From positions 4,216,001-4,280,000 of the forward strand of contig OY979721.1 of NCBI GenBank assembly GCA_963855995.1: a DNA stretch of 64,000 nt, written 5' to 3'. Origin of the DNA: Muricea muricata. Lineage: Eukaryota; Cnidaria; Anthozoa; Malacalcyonacea; Plexauridae. Shown in pieces: positions 57,923-64,000 of this stretch. A program made the position numbers and the translations under genes. The stretch's first letter is position 1. The number at the start of each line of letters is the position of its first letter. The notes below the pieces were generated by a model that had not been told where the DNA came from, did not search any database, and worked only from the letters and a program-made list of their open reading frames with translations.

Positions 57923-58560
57923 GGGGGGGGGGGGGGGGGGGAATAGGGTTTCGGATCATCAGATTTTCTGAAAAAAAGCGGTTCGAAATCGGATATGGCT
58001 GAAATTTTTTACGGATTAGCGGATCCAGAAAATGCGCAGGGTTGCCAGATTGCATGCATAAATTAGCCAAACTTTTAACAATACACTTTGTTTTTTATTG
58101 TATTTGGCTTTTGTTTTCTTTGTTTTTGTGACAGCACTAATGATGGTTTGGCTTAATTATTCAAGAAATCTGGCAACCCTGAAAATGCGTCGGAGTGCGT
58201 ATTTATCCAATATTTTTGTTCGGATTGAGGATTTTTTTTGTTGCTTGCTTCGGACTCTGGATAGATTCACTTTGCTTTTGGGCTGTGAAACCTATGAAAG
58301 CAATAAAAAATTCGACGCCGTTTTCGCTGTCTTCATTGTATTTCGCTATATGCCCTATATGGCCCTAAGATATTCTCTGGGTTACTTATGGCTTTTAACA
58401 TTATACCCCGATAACATGAAGTACGGTACAACGTTCAACTGCCCTTCTGGCTCCCCTTGATTCGGATTTTTGCAAAAAATGTTTACGGATCAGCGGATTT
58501 TTCATAAATTTTCAGCGGATTTGCGGATTTTAGTACCCCTATTTCCCCCCCCCCCCCCCC
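57923..58560. mobile_element. Poly-G/poly-C capped foldback element inserted in the pogo-like element
   Basis: Begins with about 19 G and 'aatagggtttcggatcatca', ends 'gcggattttagtacccctat' plus a C run. Inner 'tacggattagcggat' words face 'atcagcggatttttcataaa'. The flanking direct repeat AATGAC is at 57917-57922 and 58561-58566. It contains a further hAT-type insertion. The open frame across it has no family signature. Confidence 0.72.
58037..58182. mobile_element. hAT-type MITE, innermost of three nested elements
   Basis: Ends CAGGGTTGCCAGATT and AATCTGGCAACCCTG are perfect 15-bp inverted repeats (14 or more continuous). The flanking 8-bp direct repeat AAAATGCG lies at 58029-58036 and 58183-58190. 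It is 146 bp and has classic hAT MITE structure. Confidence 0.9.
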
Positions 58561-59198
58561 AATGACTATTTTAAGCCAAAGTAGACGTCAGTATACAACA
58601 GTCTGTACTTCTATTGAATGCGTTTTTTTTAATTTAAAAGATTTTTGTTTTGTTTTGTTTTGTTGGGTATAGTTTTTCCAGTTAAGATTGTTTTTATCGA
58701 AGTCGATATTTTATTTTAAGTACAGAAAAAGAACAGTTAACTATATTTTTGTCTATATTTGGCATACCTCCATTAAGCGGCCACCCCAATTAAGCGGCTA
58801 CCTGGCAGTTCCCAAGGGTGGCCGCTTAATAAAGGTTCGACTGTAGTTTGTTGAAAAGTGATTGGTTTCACAGTTCTTTATTACGAGTAAATTGAACCAA
58901 AAGCGTAGCCAAATCAAAATAGTCAGGACCGGAGTGCTTCATCAGATACAAATCGCGAGGAACAGCCGAGAATATTATATCTGATAAAGCATGAAATGCG
59001 AGTATTTTAAATGACTTCAAAATGACCCATTTTATACCTATCTCGTCAGTTTATTTACAAAGAAATTTTCAGTATACATGTTTCTAGGCTGAGAAAATCA
59101 AGGCAAAATTTTTGTGTAAATCAACATGTGTTTGTCACATAGAAATACTCCTTCGCGCTATGCAGGATTTATTTAAAACATGGTCATGGGAACCTTAA

Positions 59199-59564
59199 TG
59201 GACCATTCCCCAATTACACAAACTTTTAAATTCGAAAACAATTTTAGTACAGTTGGAAAGAGCTTCCTAAATTTAGTGAAATTGTGAAGTTTGGTTGCAA
59301 AATATTGTAAAATGTGGAAAATATAGTCCTGTAAAGTTTGTATTACGCACGGAAAAGCGTTACCACTATGTGGAAATGTGGTAACGCTTTTTCCCGCGCA
59401 ATACAAAAGTATACATAATTCGCAAACTTTAAATTACTATATTTTCCACATTTTACAATATTTTACAACCAAACTTCACTATTTCACTAAATTTAGAAAG
59501 CTCTTTTTAACTGTGCTAAAATTGTTTTCGAATTCAAAAGTTTGTCTAATTGGGGAATGGTCCA
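59199..59564. mobile_element. Large palindromic MITE downstream of glutamate dehydrogenase
   Basis: Left end TGGACCATTCCCCAATTA and right end TAATTGGGGAATGGTCCA are perfect inverted repeats. The arms continue for about 165 bp around 'ggtaacgctt' words at the centre. Single-arm relics occur at 3795-4010 and 62540-62720. The target-site duplication is not clear. Confidence 0.82.
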
Positions 59565-59614
59565 ATAGCAACAAGAATTACTCATGAAATGCAAAATACA
59601 TTGTTTTTTATATT

Positions 59615-59620
59615 TTTATT
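59615..59620 (-). terminator. Poly(A) signal of the distal GDH terminal exon
   Basis: AATAAA on the minus strand (TTTATT on the plus strand), about 175 bp after the stop codon at 59792. Confidence 0.6.
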
Positions 59621-59791
59621 ATATCTTACACTGCAATACATTGGAATATTATATTAACTAATAAAAATACTTATTGCACATTTGAATGAAATTGCTTGAA
59701 AGTAATAGAACCAAGAACATTGCATTGTTCGTGCGGTTTACAAGAAAAAATGTTATTTTATAACACTAGATATATTAGAAGAATGTCACAA

Positions 59792-63474
<3,683 letters not shown>

Positions 63475-64000
63475 CTATACAAGAATAGATTAAGTAATAA
63501 GGGATGGTGGTTGGGTGACTCTGAAGGTCTTAAGGTGGCCATGATTACAAGGATGGATTTACTTGGGTCGGGGGGGGGGGGGGCTGGGGCTGGGGGAGTT
63601 GAAGCTACGTTAAAAGAAATGTTGAAATTATAATCATGATAACTGCTGAAGATAATTACGATAACTACGATAATATGATGTTATGTGATGATGCTGATAA
63701 TCGGATGGGGTGGTGTAACTGTGATTGTGATTGAAATAATAACCTAAAAATTATAATCATAATATACAAGGAAATGTTTCTGGGCTATGATTGGTTGATT
63801 CGAGTGCAGTTAATCCCAAACATCACCCAGAACAGTGCAAAAATCTGTGACAACAGTGCAAAAATCTGTAACAACAGTGCAAAAATCTGTAACAACAGTG
63901 CAAAAATCTGTAATAAGCTCTTTGAGCGATGGGATTTACTCGCTGAAAAACCAAAAATATGGCGGCCGAATTTTCACGTTTGCTTAAAGATTTCGTCGAA
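63475..64000 (-). other. GDH intron continuing beyond the window
   Basis: No further GDH exon is seen. It holds a poly-G tract (63570-63582), an imperfect GAT-rich stretch (63640-63700) and four exact-to-near-exact 21-bp units 'aacagtgcaaaaatctgtaac' at 63831-63914. Confidence 0.6.

Larger units (their letters stand above)
57341..58843. mobile_element. pogo/Tigger-like non-autonomous transposon, host of nested insertions
   Basis: Left end CAGTCGAACCTCTATTAAGC and right end GCTTAATAAAGGTTCGACTG match over 24 bp with one difference. TA flanks both sides (57339-57340, 58844-58845). Sub-terminal 'attaagcggccac' words repeat at both ends. TA duplication and CAGT-starting ends are typical of pogo/Tigger elements. 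The 1.5-kb length is inflated by the insertion at 57923-58560. No transposase is seen. Confidence 0.85.

Noticed and set aside
58098-58460. 120-codon plus-strand frame with hydrophobic start
   Set aside because: Starts inside a hAT MITE and runs through the foldback element; no homology visible.

Overview
The window looks like nuclear DNA of an invertebrate animal, most likely a cnidarian. It is AT-rich, its genes carry many GT-AG introns, the proteins resemble vertebrate orthologues closely, and the spaces between exons are packed with short palindromic transposons. The species cannot be named from sequence alone. No prokaryotic, organellar or rRNA features are visible.

Six genes are supported, all spliced by eye. 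(1) 1944-2046, minus: first coding exon of a ZFAND4-type ubiquitin-like protein; the rest lies beyond the left edge. (2) 9073-14947, plus: a complete eight-exon tetraspanin (282 aa) with eight cysteines in the large loop, hence TspanC8 class, closest to TSPAN15. (3) 16827-19128, minus: a complete four-exon, 288-aa leucine-rich-repeat protein of no named family. (4) 20770-22077, plus: an intronless 435-aa, charged, probably disordered protein that I do not recognise. (5) 39295-52505, plus: a complete ZMIZ1/tonalli-type SP-RING SUMO-ligase/coactivator gene (20 constitutive coding exons plus a 24-nt microexon), with a probable promoter and non-coding exon near 25.7 kb and a 13.5-kb first intron. 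(6) 59792-63474, minus: the 3' half of glutamate dehydrogenase, ending in two tandem alternative terminal exons, each with its own stop codon and poly(A) signal.

The spaces between genes hold a LINE reverse-transcriptase relic (4.7-6.1 kb), hAT-, Mutator-, TTAA- and TA-type MITEs with readable target-site duplications, a triple-nested insertion (57.3-58.8 kb), a tRNA-derived SINE, a 77-bp satellite (36.4-37.3 kb), 90-, 41- and 21-bp tandem arrays, and long microsatellites. A ~110-bp interspersed repeat recurs in clusters, mostly inside introns of the tetraspanin, LRR and ZMIZ genes.

The genes do not form a pathway: ubiquitin-like, ADAM10-associated membrane scaffold, LRR, nuclear SUMO/transcription and mitochondrial nitrogen metabolism are unrelated neighbours. 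The most novel signals are the duplicated terminal exons of glutamate dehydrogenase, the ZMIZ microexon, the uncharacterised LRR gene whose exon 3 is flanked by oppositely oriented repeats, and the orphan intronless gene.
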